Source of the DNA: JAENVT01 sp963805445
GTDB taxonomy: Bacteria > Actinomycetota > Acidimicrobiia > Acidimicrobiales > Ilumatobacteraceae
Assembly (NCBI GenBank): GCA_963805445.1
Contig: CAWDUI010000012.1
Span: 1-64,000 of the forward strand
DNA length: 64,000 nt
Direction of reading: 5' to 3'
The notes under the pieces were generated by a model. It worked only from the letters and a program-made list of their open reading frames with translations. It had not been told where the DNA came from and did no database searches. How positions within the stretch are numbered: the first letter of the stretch is position 1; every line of letters starts with the position of its first letter. The translations under genes were made by a program, and so were the position numbers. Positions 47,633 through 57,147 of the stretch are shown here, piece by piece.

Positions 47633-48821
47633 CCGACGACGCGCCGCTGCGCCGAACGCCACGACCACCAGCGCGACCACGCTCCCGTAGGCCAGGCTCC
47701 ACTCGGCACTGACGTGGTCGGCGACCCACCCGGTGATCGGGGCACCGATCGGCGTCGTGCCGAGGAAGGCCACCGCGCCGAGGGCCAGCAGCCTGCCGCG
47801 CATGTTGGGCGGGCTCTCCTGCTGCGAGATCGCATTCAGGGCAGCGATGAACGCAGCGCCGCCGGCGCCGAGCGGCAGGCTGACCAGGTAGGCCACCCAG
47901 ATCGACGGCGCCCAGGCCACGCCGAACCCGCTGAGCCCCAGCACCACCGCCGCGCCGAAGAACCACGCCGACCCGATCCGCGGCCGCGCCGCCGTCATCA
48001 ACGAGCCGACGAGGCTGCCGACGCTGGTCACGGCGAGCAGCCAGCCGAACAACTGCTTGTTGCCGAAACGGAGATCGGCCAGCTTCAACAACGACACGCC
48101 ATAGTTGAAGGCGAACGTGCCGATCACGGTGAAGGACGAGGAACAAGATGAGCAGTCGCCGGTTGTGCCGCACGAACCGCAGCGCCTCGCGCACCGGCTG
48201 ACCGCCTCGAGACGCCGGCGGGGAGATGTACAGCTGCGTGGTGTCGATCCGCCAGATCGGCCACAGGATCGCGGTGAACGAGAGCCCGTTGATGATGAAC
48301 AGCCAGCCGGGATCGAGCCAGCGGACCAACAGCGCCGCCAGAGCCGGCCCGAAGATGCGCGAGCCGGTCATCACCGCGGTGTTGAGCGACACGACGTTGG
48401 AGATGTGGCGCGGCTCGACCAGCTCGATCACGAACCCACGGCGGGCGGGGTTGTCGACCGCCTGCACCGCGCCGTTGCCGAGCGACACGAGGTAGATGAC
48501 GGGCAGCGATGCCAAACCGGCGAGGGCCAGCAGACCCAGCAAGATGGCCAGCGCCGCCTGCCCGCCCTGGGTGAGCATCGTCATCTTGCGCTTGTCGACG
48601 CGGTCGGCGATCGCGCCGGCCCACACGCCCAACACGAGCATCGGGAGGAACTGGCAGAACAAGGTGATGCCGACGTCGGTGGCCTTGCCGGTGCGCTGAT
48701 ACACCAACAGCGACACCGCGGTCATCTGGATCCACGAGCCGATGTTGCTGAAGCTCAGGCCCAGAAAGAACAGCCGGGCATTCCGATGCTCCAGCGAGCG
48801 GAACATCTGCGACTGGGCCAT
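47513..48821 (-). CDS. MFS transporter, EntS-like, frameshifted
   Basis: A major-facilitator protein of about 435 residues with roughly 12 membrane helices. The first half contains MFRSLEHRNARLFFLGLSFSNIGSW and GAIADRVDKRK, the latter being the MFS loop motif, with the layout of the EntS/MFS_3 export group. The frame breaks near 48130, where LFLVL should join TVIGTFAFNYGVSL; one extra C fits. The C-terminus in the present frame runs to 47513, inside the phosphatase gene, with an unlikely-looking tail after about 47620; the real end may be earlier. The cargo is unknown. Confidence 0.8.
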
Positions 48822-48904
48822 CGCCGTTCTTTCTAGCGGCAATCGTCCGCAAGTGGAGCAAATTGGCGAGCCGTCGTCCTGGGGTCGGGTGGTAACGTGC
48901 GATC

Positions 48905-49402
48905 GTGCTCGTTGCCACGCGCGGCCGGAAATTCTTGCTCGCTGCGATCGTTGCGGTCACAGCGGCTTGTTCGTCACCCTCCGCGGAGAATCCTGAAGTG
49001 CGTGCCGGAGCCGTCTACGACTCGATCGTTCGATGGTTTGCGCAGAGATCCGCCGACGATCCCGATCCCCTCCCCGTGTTCGTCGAACCCCGCGGAGAGG
49101 GCGCATCGATCCAACTCGACGTGCAAGCGGAGTTGATCAAGTCGACCAAAGACGTCGCCACGGTGCGGTTCATCGACTCGCGAGACGAGGCTCTGGTCAC
49201 CAACGAGGACGGCACGGTCGTCGTCGCCGATGGCGGCATCCTCATCCGGCTCGCCCCGGTGGTCGAGGAGGTGCACAAGGTGCACATCGACGTCGATGTG
49301 CACGACCACGACGAACAGTTCCGAACAATGCAGTTCAACCTCGATCTCATCGGCGACCGCTGGGTCATCCAAGGATCACCAGTCGACGTACCCGTCGGCT
49401 AG
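48905..49402 (+). CDS. Small lipoprotein of unknown function
   Basis: A 165-residue protein with signal peptide and lipobox VTAAC (about residues 18-22). The mature part contains a hydrophilic domain with VRFIDSRDEALVTNEDG and a histidine/aspartate-rich stretch VHKVHIDVDVHDHDEQ that could bind metal. The C-terminus DRWVIQGSPVDVPVG resembles the end of small lipoproteins with a nuclear-transport-factor-like fold, but no family is certain. The start is GTG at 48905, 83 bases from the divergent transporter. Confidence 0.7.
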   Translation: MLVATRGRKFLLAAIVAVTAACSSPSAENPEVRAGAVYDSIVRWFAQRSADDPDPLPVFVEPRGEGASIQLDVQAELIKSTKDVATVRFIDSRDEALVTNEDGTVVVADGGILIRLAPVVEEVHKVHIDVDVHDHDEQFRTMQFNLDLIGDRWVIQGSPVDVPVG

Positions 49403-49637
49403 TGCCGCGCCCGGCAACGGTCGCAGAGACGCACCCTTCGGCGTGCACACGGCCTTCTCACCCCGGTCGGGCGCGATCTCGGTACTCCTGCTACTCACAC
49501 CTCGCCCAACCAGGCACAACGGGTTCGATTTCAGTACGTCCGCTACCGAAAGCGCGCCCGACCAACCTCGAGAAGGGCGCACCGAGCGGGCGGTCACTCG
49601 GCCGGTCGCAGACGGGGCAGCGTGCAGTGTGGCAGCC

Positions 49638-51209
49638 CTAGGTCGGTTGCGGGCCGGGCACGATTTCCACGGCACCGCTGCCGCGCAGTCGGCGCTCGGC
49701 TATCAATGCACCGGCTGCCTCGATGACGGTACGCGAGTCGTCGGCCGTCGGATCGAACGTGCCGTCGACGACCGCGGCGATGCGGGCCGCCAGTGCGTCC
49801 CAATCCGGCTGAGCAGCCGAGTCCAGGGGCGCCGGCCCTCGCGCGTCGAGCACGCGCACGGAGCTGTCGGCGACGACGATGGCGACGTAGTGATCGCCCT
49901 GCTCGGCAAAGCGCATCGCCTCGGCGAGCAGCGCCAACGGCAAGCCTTCGGTGGCCAGGCGCGGCCGCTGCCCCAGTAGCCACCGCCCGGCCTCGTGTCG
50001 CAGCGACAGCCGCAGCTCTGAGCCATAGGTGACGCCCCCGAGGATCAGCACCAGTGCCACCGCAGCGAAGCCGACCCGGGGCCCCGGGTACACCAGCACC
50101 GCAATCGCCGCGCCGGTCACGTTGGCCAACTGGAAGAGCAACTCGCTGCGAGAGATGATGCGACCGCGCATGAGGTGCGGTACGCCTCCGTACAGCGCGT
50201 CCATCGCCCGAGCAGCGACGCTGCCGCCGAGGCCGATCGCCAGCGCGATCGCCACGATGCTGAGGCTTCCGATCGTCACCACCCCGAACGCCGACATCGC
50301 CCCAGGGATCAGCAGCGTCAGCACGACGATCCCGTTCAACGAGAAGGCGCGGTTCAGCCACGGCGACACGATCGTGCCGCCGAACGTACCGATGCCCGCG
50401 GCCACGAGTGCGGCGACGAAGATCCACTCGTCACCTCCGCCGCGCTTGATCGACAACGCCAGCAGGAAGGTCAGGGCACCCTCCGCCGCGCGGATGGTCG
50501 CGACCGCCGGCACCGCCCGGCGCACGTCGATCGGCGTCTCGACGCGTATCACCGCGCTCTCGACGCGGGGCTCGATCGCCAGTGCCGGGATACGTGCGGC
50601 CAACACGGCGGCGATCACGAACACGACGGCGGCGACCAGCGGAAGCCACTTGACACCGACGAGCGCGATCAACCCGCCGCCGACCGCAGTGCCGATCCCG
50701 CCGGAAATGGTGCCGGTTCGGGCCAAGTGCCCACTGGCAGCCACCAACTCCGTGCGCGCCGGCAGCAACTGGGCCACCATTGCCGTCTTCGCCAGTGCGT
50801 AGGCCTTGCGCGACAGCAAGATGCCGAAGACCAACGGGTAGAACGCCAGCGACAGCAGCGAACTGACCAGCAAGAGCGCAAAGACGGCGCGAGCCAGGTG
50901 CGAACAGATGACGACGACACGCGAGCCGGCCCGAATGCGATCGAGTGCCGGCCCGACCACTTGCGCCACGACGGCGAGCGGCGCGGCGGTCAGCAGCAGG
51001 TACAACAGGATGCGGCTCCGAGACGCCTCCAGCGACACGCTGAAGAACAGCGAGCCGATGAGCGAGAGGGTGATCAGGGAGTCGGCGAAGTCGTCGACCG
51101 CGTGCATGATCGTGAGCCGGCGGATCGCTTTCGGACCGGCGATCGCCGCCTGCGCACGCGCCAACAGCATCGGCCGCGCCGTGTGTGCGTCAGCGGATGC
51201 TCGTGCCAC
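49638..51209 (-). CDS. MFS-type membrane transporter with soluble C-terminal extension
   Basis: A 523-residue protein with about 12 hydrophobic helices between residues 40 and 410, followed by a soluble C-terminal extension of about 110 residues containing HYVAIVVADSSVRVLDARG. The pattern is that of an MFS-like transporter; the substrate cannot be told. The start at 51209 is GTG; an in-frame ATG at 51170 (MLLARAQAAIAG) is an alternative. It lies 47 bases downstream of lepA on the same strand. The 235 bases between it and the preceding lipoprotein gene contain nothing that I recognise. Confidence 0.8.
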   Translation of the reverse strand: MARASADAHTARPMLLARAQAAIAGPKAIRRLTIMHAVDDFADSLITLSLIGSLFFSVSLEASRSRILLYLLLTAAPLAVVAQVVGPALDRIRAGSRVVVICSHLARAVFALLLVSSLLSLAFYPLVFGILLSRKAYALAKTAMVAQLLPARTELVAASGHLARTGTISGGIGTAVGGGLIALVGVKWLPLVAAVVFVIAAVLAARIPALAIEPRVESAVIRVETPIDVRRAVPAVATIRAAEGALTFLLALSIKRGGGDEWIFVAALVAAGIGTFGGTIVSPWLNRAFSLNGIVVLTLLIPGAMSAFGVVTIGSLSIVAIALAIGLGGSVAARAMDALYGGVPHLMRGRIISRSELLFQLANVTGAAIAVLVYPGPRVGFAAVALVLILGGVTYGSELRLSLRHEAGRWLLGQRPRLATEGLPLALLAEAMRFAEQGDHYVAIVVADSSVRVLDARGPAPLDSAAQPDWDALAARIAAVVDGTFDPTADDSRTVIEAAGALIAERRLRGSGAVEIVPGPQPT

Positions 51210-51256
51210 CGCAACGAGTATCGCAGAGCGGCGCCTGGCGACGGGTCGTCTCGGGA

Positions 51257-53041
51257 TCAGTCGTCGAGCTTGAGGGCGGAGATGAACACGTCGCCGGGCA
51301 CCTCGACGCGCCCGATCGACTTCATCTTCTTCTTGCCTTCCTTCTGCTTCTCCAACAACTTGCGCTTACGAGTGATGTCACCGCCGTAGCACTTGGCGAG
51401 CACGTCTTTCCGCTTCGCCTTCACCGTCTCACGGGCGATCACCTTGCCGCCGATCGCTGCCTGAATCGGCACGTCGAACATCTGCCGGGGAATCAGTTCC
51501 TTCAACTTCTCGCACATCCTGTTGCCGTAAGCGAACGCCTTGTCGCGGTGGACGATGGTCGAGAAGGCGTCGGCCGGCACTCCGTTCAACAACAGGTCGA
51601 CCCGAACCAGCTGACTGCGCTGGTAACCGCTGAGCTCGTAGTCGAGGCTGGCATAGCCCTGCGTGCGGCTCTTCATCTGATCGAAGAAGTCGACGACCAC
51701 CTCGGCAAGCGGGATCAAGTAGTGCAGCTCGACCCGCTCGGGCGACAGGTACTCGAGCTTCGACATCTCGCCGCGACGCGACTGGCAGAGCTCCATCAAC
51801 GTGCCCGTGTAGTCCTTGGGAGTGATGATCGTGACGCGGAAGAACGGCTCCTCGATGTAGTCGATGTTCTGAGTCGGTGGCAGGTCGGCCGGGTTGTCGA
51901 TCAATTCGACGTCGCCATTGGTCTTGCGTACCCGGTACTCGACGCTGGGCGCGGTGGCGATCAGCGCCAGGTTGAACTCGCGCTCCAACCGCTCCTTGAC
52001 GATCTCCATGTGCAGCAATCCGAGGAAACCACAGCGGAAGCCGAACCCCAGCGCACCGGAGGACTCCGGCGTGTACGAGATCGAAGCATCGTTCAGCCTC
52101 AGCTTCTCGAGACTTTCACGGAGCGTCTCGAAATCGTCGCCGTCGATCGGGAACAGACCGCAGAACACCATCGGCTTGGGATCGCGATAGCCGTGCAGCG
52201 CCGAGGTCGCGCCGTGAGCGAAGGTCGTGACCGTCTCACCACTGCGAGCATGTCCGACCTCTTTGATCCCGGCGATGAGGTACCCGACCTCCCCAGGCCC
52301 GAGTTCGGCCACCGGTGTCGGCACCGGCCGGCGGACGCCGATCTCGATCGCCTCCTGTGGCGTGCCCGCCTGCATGAACATCAGCTTCGACCCCGAAGTC
52401 AGACGGCCGTTCATCACCCGAATCGAGCTGACCACGCCTCGGTACTGGTCGTACTGGCTGTCGAAGATCAGCGCCTGCAGCGGCGCGTCGGGATCACCTT
52501 TCGGCGCCGGGATGCGCTCGCAGATCGCATCGAGCAGTTCACCAACGCCGTCACCCGTCTTGGCCGAGATCCGCAAGATGTCTTCGGCCGGGACCCCGAG
52601 GACCGTCTCGATCTCCATCGCGTACCGATCGGGGTCAGCGGCGGGCAGGTCGATCTTGTTCAGCGCGGCGACGATCTCCAGATCGTGCTCCATCGCCAGG
52701 TAGCAGTTGGCCAGCGTCTGCGCCTCGATGCCCTGCGCGGCATCGACCACCAGCACCACGCCTTCGCATGCGGCCAGGCTGCGGCTGACCTCGTACCCGA
52801 AGTCGACGTGGCCGGGGGTGTCGATCAGGTGCAGCGTGAAGCCCTTCCAGTCGACGCGTACGTTCTGGGCCTTGATGGTGATGCCCCGCTCGCGCTCCAG
52901 GTCCATGGTGTCGAGGTATTGCGACCGCATGTCTCGGGCGTCGACGGCATTGGTGATCTCCAGAATGCGGTCGCTGAGGGTGCTCTTGCCGTGATCGATG
53001 TGGGCAATGATCGAGAAGTTGCGAATTCGTGAGAGATCCAT
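51257..53041 (-). CDS. lepA: Elongation factor 4 (LepA)
   Basis: A 594-residue translational GTPase that acts on stalled or mistranslocated ribosomes. G1 is AHIDHGKST, G2 GITIKAQNV, G3 DTPGHVDF and G4 NKIDLP. The LepA-specific C-terminal part contains YGGDITRKRKLLEKQKEGKKKMK and ends GDVFISALKLDD. Start and length are typical. It is divergent from rpsT, and the neighbouring rpsT-holA-comEC-comEA order is common in actinobacteria. Confidence 0.97.
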   Translation of the reverse strand: MDLSRIRNFSIIAHIDHGKSTLSDRILEITNAVDARDMRSQYLDTMDLERERGITIKAQNVRVDWKGFTLHLIDTPGHVDFGYEVSRSLAACEGVVLVVDAAQGIEAQTLANCYLAMEHDLEIVAALNKIDLPAADPDRYAMEIETVLGVPAEDILRISAKTGDGVGELLDAICERIPAPKGDPDAPLQALIFDSQYDQYRGVVSSIRVMNGRLTSGSKLMFMQAGTPQEAIEIGVRRPVPTPVAELGPGEVGYLIAGIKEVGHARSGETVTTFAHGATSALHGYRDPKPMVFCGLFPIDGDDFETLRESLEKLRLNDASISYTPESSGALGFGFRCGFLGLLHMEIVKERLEREFNLALIATAPSVEYRVRKTNGDVELIDNPADLPPTQNIDYIEEPFFRVTIITPKDYTGTLMELCQSRRGEMSKLEYLSPERVELHYLIPLAEVVVDFFDQMKSRTQGYASLDYELSGYQRSQLVRVDLLLNGVPADAFSTIVHRDKAFAYGNRMCEKLKELIPRQMFDVPIQAAIGGKVIARETVKAKRKDVLAKCYGGDITRKRKLLEKQKEGKKKMKSIGRVEVPGDVFISALKLDD

Positions 53042-53093
53042 GGCCGGTCGCTAGATGCTACCGGCGTGATCCCTGACCTGTTGGGCGACACGG

Positions 53094-53122
53094 TTGGAGC
53101 GATGGGGCGGCGCTGTTAGCCT
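53094..53122 (+). promoter_or_regulatory. Probable sigma-70-type promoter of rpsT
   Basis: TTGGAG (53094-53099), a 17-base spacer and TAGCCT (53117-53122) lie 54 bases upstream of the rpsT GTG start. The match is moderate, in keeping with promoters of GC-rich actinobacteria. Confidence 0.35.
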
Positions 53123-53175
53123 TGCGGGGCTTATCCAACGTGCGAGCCAACTACTGCGAGAGAGTCTTCCCCAAC

Positions 53176-53427
53176 GTGGCAAATATCAAGAGTCAGAAAA
53201 AGCGAATCCTCACCAACGCCAAGGCGGCCGAGCGGAACAAGGCCGTCAAGAGTGAGTTGAAGACCCGCAGCAAGAACGCCGTCAACGCCATCGGTACCGA
53301 GACCGGTGAAGAGTCACTGCGACTCGCCGTGAAGCGCCTCGACATGGCCGCCGCCAAGGGCGTCATCCACAAGAACCAGGCCGCTCGTCGCAAGAGCCGC
53401 CTGATGAAGAAGATCAACGCCGGCTGA
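53176..53427 (+). CDS. rpsT: 30S ribosomal protein S20
   Basis: An 83-residue basic protein of the small ribosomal subunit. VANIKSQKKRILTNAKAAERN followed by alternating Lys/Arg/Ala helices and the end KNQAARRKSRLMKKINAG is the standard S20 pattern. The start is GTG at 53176, since S20 begins at (M)ANIKSQ; the preceding in-frame ATG at 53122 would add 18 non-conserved residues. It is transcribed opposite to lepA and holA. Confidence 0.97.
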   Translation: MANIKSQKKRILTNAKAAERNKAVKSELKTRSKNAVNAIGTETGEESLRLAVKRLDMAAAKGVIHKNQAARRKSRLMKKINAG

Positions 53428-53503
53428 GCACGTCGCCCGAAGCAAGTCACGCAATGTCCGGTGCAACCGGAGAAACGGCGACTCGCCGCCGGACCGCGGC
53501 GCA

Positions 53504-54479
53504 TCAGCGCCGCGTGGTACCCGCCAAGCGGCTGAGGCGAGCCACGAGCACCTCCATCACCAGTTCGTCCGGCCATTCCTTGGCGCCACGCAGGTCGAGA
53601 TCGGCCTGGGCCAGCAACCCGATGGCTCGCACGACGCCACTGTTGCCCAGCTTGCGGTATTGATCCAACGCCTTCTTGGCGGGAAACCCCGGCTTGATGC
53701 CCAGCACGGCCGCTGCCGACGCTTCGTCGTTGGCATTGGCGCCGTCGAGGGTCAGCAGCTTGGTGTATTGGGTGTGCAAGATCGCCATGACCTGCAGCGG
53801 ATGCCGCTCGCCGGCGCGCATCATGCGATGCAGCAACAAGCAGCGATTTGGTCGTGTCACCACGATCGATGGCATCGGTCAGGTCCCACGGCGGCACGCC
53901 CCCGGCCTCGCCGAGGAACGGCTCGACGTCGACGACCTTCAAAGTCCGCGAGTCGCCGTATGCCGAGACCAGCGTCTCGAGAATGCCTTGCACCCGCCCC
54001 GCATCTTCGCCCAACCAGGAGGACAGCAAGGCGAGCGCCTGGTGATCGAAGCGCAGTCCGGCGGCGATGACCTGCTCCTCGAACCAGCCGCTGCGCTCGC
54101 GAGCACGCATCGGCGGCACCGTGTCGATCACGTGGCCACCCGACTTCTTCACCGCATCCGACAGGGCCTTGGCCAGGCGTCCGCCACCGGCCACGAGGAC
54201 CAACTCCGTGCTCGGTAGCGGATCACCGAGATAGGCGATCAGCGGGGCGACATCGTCGGCCCCGAAGCGTCCGACGCCACGAGCGACGACGACGCGTGTC
54301 TCGGTGAGGAATGGCGGCGTCTGCGCGGCATCGACGATGGACCGCACTTCGTACTCGTCGTCGTCGAACTCGTCGACCATCAGAGAGCGGTCGCCATCGC
54401 CGATGAGGCGGTGCACGACCTCCGACACGGCGGTGAGCAAGAGTGACTCGTCGTCGCCGGTGATGAGGTGGACAGCCAT
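53504..54479 (-). CDS. holA: DNA polymerase III subunit delta, frameshifted
   Basis: A clamp-loader subunit of about 324 residues that opens the beta sliding clamp. The N-terminal part MAVHLITGDDESLLLTAVSEV, with PPFLTETRVVVARGVGRF, and the middle WLGEDAGRVQGILETLV are typical. The frame breaks near 53840, where DTTKSLLLLHRMMRAGERHPLQV should be continuous. Downstream, AKKALDQYRKLGNSGVVRAIGLLAQADLDLRG is the conserved helical C-terminal domain. The gene is essential, so the break must be a sequence error. It lies between comEC and the convergent rpsT. Confidence 0.92.
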
Positions 54480-54485
54480 GCCGAC

Positions 54486-55898
54486 TCAGATTGGCACATC
54501 GCCGGCCGAGCGGCGCCAGCGATGCCGCATCAGCAGTGCACCGACTCCGCACACGACCACGGCCCAACCGACCACCGCCCAGCCCGGCGATGGCTCGACG
54601 TCGGCGGCAAGGTAGGCCACGGTGGAGACCCAGCGTGAGCCGGCGGCACACGGAGCCATCACCACCGGAGCAAGTGGTGTGACCACGGCCGACAGCAGCC
54701 CGGCGGGGATGCCGAACAACATCACGAACCCGGCGACCGGTACGGCGAGCAGGTTGGCCGGCAACGACACCAATGGCAGGCGATGGAACACCAGCCAGCT
54801 CGGCAACACCACGCCAACCTGCGCGCCGAGTGTGACCGAGATCGGCGTGCGCAGCCACGATGGCCCTGGCAGACGCCGGGCCAATGGCGGAGCGACGACG
54901 CAGACGCCGGCGGTCGCGCCCGCCGACAACCAGAACCCGACGGACCAGACCAACATCGGGTCGACGAGCACCAGAATCGTGACGGTCCACGCCAGCAGGC
55001 GGACGACGGATTGTTGGCGACCGAGCACGAACGACGAACTGGCCAACATGGCCATCACGCCGGCGCGCAGCACCGACGGCTCGAAACGGGTCAGGACCAT
55101 GAACCACCCGATCAAAGCCAGCGTCACGCCCCATCGACCCCATCGACGCAATCGGCGCAGTAAGGCGAAGCTGCAGCCAACAGAAAAGATGACGTTCTCG
55201 CCCGAGACCGCCGTCAGATGGGAAAGGCCCGACGACCGGAACGCGGTCACCATCGCTGGGGATTCGCGGGCATCGTCGCCGATCACCAGGCCGCTGAAAA
55301 GCGCGGCGTCGTCGGCGTGCATCGTCGACTCGGCGGCACGCCGGAGTGCCGTGCGCACCCGCGACGATGTTCGGTACAACGGCGATCCCTCGTGCCAGTC
55401 GCCGACCACGTCGGCGTCGAATCGCCCGACCACGTGGCGGATCTGGGCACGGCGTTCGTTCGACACCGTGCGACGCCTCGTGCCGCGCACGTAGATGCGC
55501 TCCCCCGCCTGGCGATCGACCAGCCGTCGGCGCGGCGAGCCGTACGCCCACAGATCGAAACGCTCGCCGCTGACCTCGATCGTCACGCGCAGGCCGCTTC
55601 CGTACGGCGCCGGATCGCCGACGACGGTGACCCAGCCGGAGTACTCACCGGTCTGGCGCGGGAAGGCCGCGTGCCACTCCACCTGCGAACGCCACCCACC
55701 ACCGATCCCCACGACCAAGGCGGCCAGCAACACCGCGGGTGCACGCCAGAGGACGAACGCGACGAGAGCAACCAGCCCGATCCACCACGGTGACCGGCTC
55801 CAGACGCCGACGACCGCGGCGAGCATGATCATCACCACGTGCCCGTCCCCGAACGGGTGCCGCTGCCGCTCACGCGACACGTCGTACGCTCTGGTCAT
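54486..55898 (-). CDS. comEC: ComEC/Rec2 family DNA-uptake channel, short form
   Basis: An integral membrane protein of about 470 residues for transport of single-stranded DNA during competence. The ComEC core motif appears as FRSSGLSHLTAVSGENV, followed by VLRAGVMAMLASSSFVLGRQ and many membrane helices. An N-terminal OB-like DUF4131 region lies at about 70-170. It ends without the C-terminal metallo-beta-lactamase domain found in many ComEC proteins, so it is the short variant. The ATG at 55898 avoids overlap with the divergent gene; ATG 55916 is possible. It is followed by holA after six bases. Confidence 0.9.
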   Translation of the reverse strand: MTRAYDVSRERQRHPFGDGHVVMIMLAAVVGVWSRSPWWIGLVALVAFVLWRAPAVLLAALVVGIGGGWRSQVEWHAAFPRQTGEYSGWVTVVGDPAPYGSGLRVTIEVSGERFDLWAYGSPRRRLVDRQAGERIYVRGTRRRTVSNERRAQIRHVVGRFDADVVGDWHEGSPLYRTSSRVRTALRRAAESTMHADDAALFSGLVIGDDARESPAMVTAFRSSGLSHLTAVSGENVIFSVGCSFALLRRLRRWGRWGVTLALIGWFMVLTRFEPSVLRAGVMAMLASSSFVLGRQQSVVRLLAWTVTILVLVDPMLVWSVGFWLSAGATAGVCVVAPPLARRLPGPSWLRTPISVTLGAQVGVVLPSWLVFHRLPLVSLPANLLAVPVAGFVMLFGIPAGLLSAVVTPLAPVVMAPCAAGSRWVSTVAYLAADVEPSPGWAVVGWAVVVCGVGALLMRHRWRRSAGDVPI

Positions 55899-55905
55899 CG
55901 ACGCC

Positions 55906-56337
55906 ATGCCGGTCATCCACCAGCCCGTGCCCCTGGGACCGCGCGCCTATCGCTCGAAGCTGCGCGGCGCGGGCCCATTCGTCGCGCTGCTGCCTCCGGC
56001 GGCGTTGGGCTGTGTATCGCTGCTGTTGCTGAGCGCACACACATCGCTGACTCGTGGCGTCGCCGGGTTCCTGACCGCAGTGTTTGCCGCGCCAGGGCTC
56101 CTGGTGGCCGGCGCCCCACTGCGATCGGGTGGAGGCGTGTACGTCGGTGGCGTGGTGGGAAGTGGTGTGCTGTGGATGATCGTCGGTGTGATCGCGGCGC
56201 GACGCGCCACGCAACTGCCGGTCGCGTCGTGGCGGGACTTCTGGCGCGAGTACACCTGGTTGGCCGTCGGCGTGTGGCTGGGCGCGCTGGTGGCGCTGAT
56301 CGCCGTGGACCTCGTGTTCGGACGCGCCCTGTTCTGA
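55906..56337 (+). CDS. Four-helix membrane protein of unknown function
   Basis: A 143-residue protein with four hydrophobic segments (about 25-45, 51-70, 76-96 and 117-138) and short loops. I recognise no family. It sits on the opposite strand between comEA and comEC, almost touching both: its stop TGA and the comEA stop share the palindrome TGATCA at 56335-56340. Whether it has any part in DNA uptake is unknown. The shadow frames here are all arginine-rich, which supports this one as real. Confidence 0.6.
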   Translation: MPVIHQPVPLGPRAYRSKLRGAGPFVALLPPAALGCVSLLLLSAHTSLTRGVAGFLTAVFAAPGLLVAGAPLRSGGGVYVGGVVGSGVLWMIVGVIAARRATQLPVASWRDFWREYTWLAVGVWLGALVALIAVDLVFGRALF

Positions 56338-57045
56338 TCACACGGTCACCAGGCCGCGCAGTGCATCGAGCTTGGCCGGGCCGATCCCGCGCACGTCGCC
56401 CAGTTGCTCGACGGTCTGGAACGGGCCGTGCTGCTGCCGGTGGGAGACGATCGCCGCTGCCGTGGCCGGCCCGACACCCGGCAGCCCGTCGAGTTGTTCT
56501 GCGGTCGCCGAGTTGAGGTTGACGGGTCCGATGGGAGCGGTGTTGCCGACGACCACCACATCTGCACCCACGACCGGCGGGACGGTGCCGCCGACCTTCG
56601 GCACGTAGACGCGCTCCCCGTCGTGCACCGCTGCGGCGAGGTTGACGACATCGAGGTCAGCCCCGACCACGACGCCTCCAGCCGCAGTCACCGCATCGGT
56701 GACTCGCGCCGGATTGTCGAGCGTGTACACGCCGGGCACGGCGACGGCGCCGGCCACGTAGACCACGATCGACGCAGCGACCGCGGACGACGCCGTGGAG
56801 ACTGATGCATCGCCGCTCGCCGGTCCGACCGAGGTGCTGGTCGTACTGGACGAGCGCGCCGCAAACGGCAACTGATCCTCGGCGCGGCTCGGCGAGCCCT
56901 TGAGGAGCCACGTGCCGCCGAGGACCACGGCGATGACCGCCAGCGCAGTTGCCACCAACCGGCCCGGCCCGAACCAGACCACCCACTCCCGGAATCGCTC
57001 GCTCGGCGACCGCGGCGCCGCAGGCCGGGGAAGACTTGAATCCAT
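56338..57045 (-). CDS. comEA: ComEA-type DNA-binding competence protein
   Basis: A 235-residue membrane-anchored DNA receptor. After a membrane helix (about 30-46), a Ser/Thr-rich linker leads to an SLBB domain (about 90-150; VVYVAGAVAVPGVYTLDNPARV) and a C-terminal pair of helix-hairpin-helix motifs in VNLNSATAEQLDGLPGVGPATAAAIV and VEQLGDVRGIGPAKLDALRGL. These match ComEA, which binds incoming double-stranded DNA outside the membrane. The ATG at 57045 was chosen over 57069 for domain spacing. comEC lies just downstream beyond the opposite-strand gene. Confidence 0.92.
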   Translation of the reverse strand: MDSSLPRPAAPRSPSERFREWVVWFGPGRLVATALAVIAVVLGGTWLLKGSPSRAEDQLPFAARSSSTTSTSVGPASGDASVSTASSAVAASIVVYVAGAVAVPGVYTLDNPARVTDAVTAAGGVVVGADLDVVNLAAAVHDGERVYVPKVGGTVPPVVGADVVVVGNTAPIGPVNLNSATAEQLDGLPGVGPATAAAIVSHRQQHGPFQTVEQLGDVRGIGPAKLDALRGLVTV

Positions 57046-57147
57046 GACGACCCTCCGTGCAATGCGCACTCGGCTGGGCGCGCTCGGCGCGCCGCTGGCT
57101 ACTGGGGGAAGTCAGGGCCGGACACTATCGACCGCCTTGCGGTTTGA

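Noticed and set aside
49403..49637. GGGTTCGATTTC in a gene-free stretch, resembling a tRNA T arm
   Set aside because: The flanking bases do not form a T stem, and no acceptor or anticodon stem can be drawn.
56335..56340. Shared palindrome TGATCA at two convergent stop codons
   Set aside because: Chance abutment of two TGA stops; no regulatory meaning is needed.
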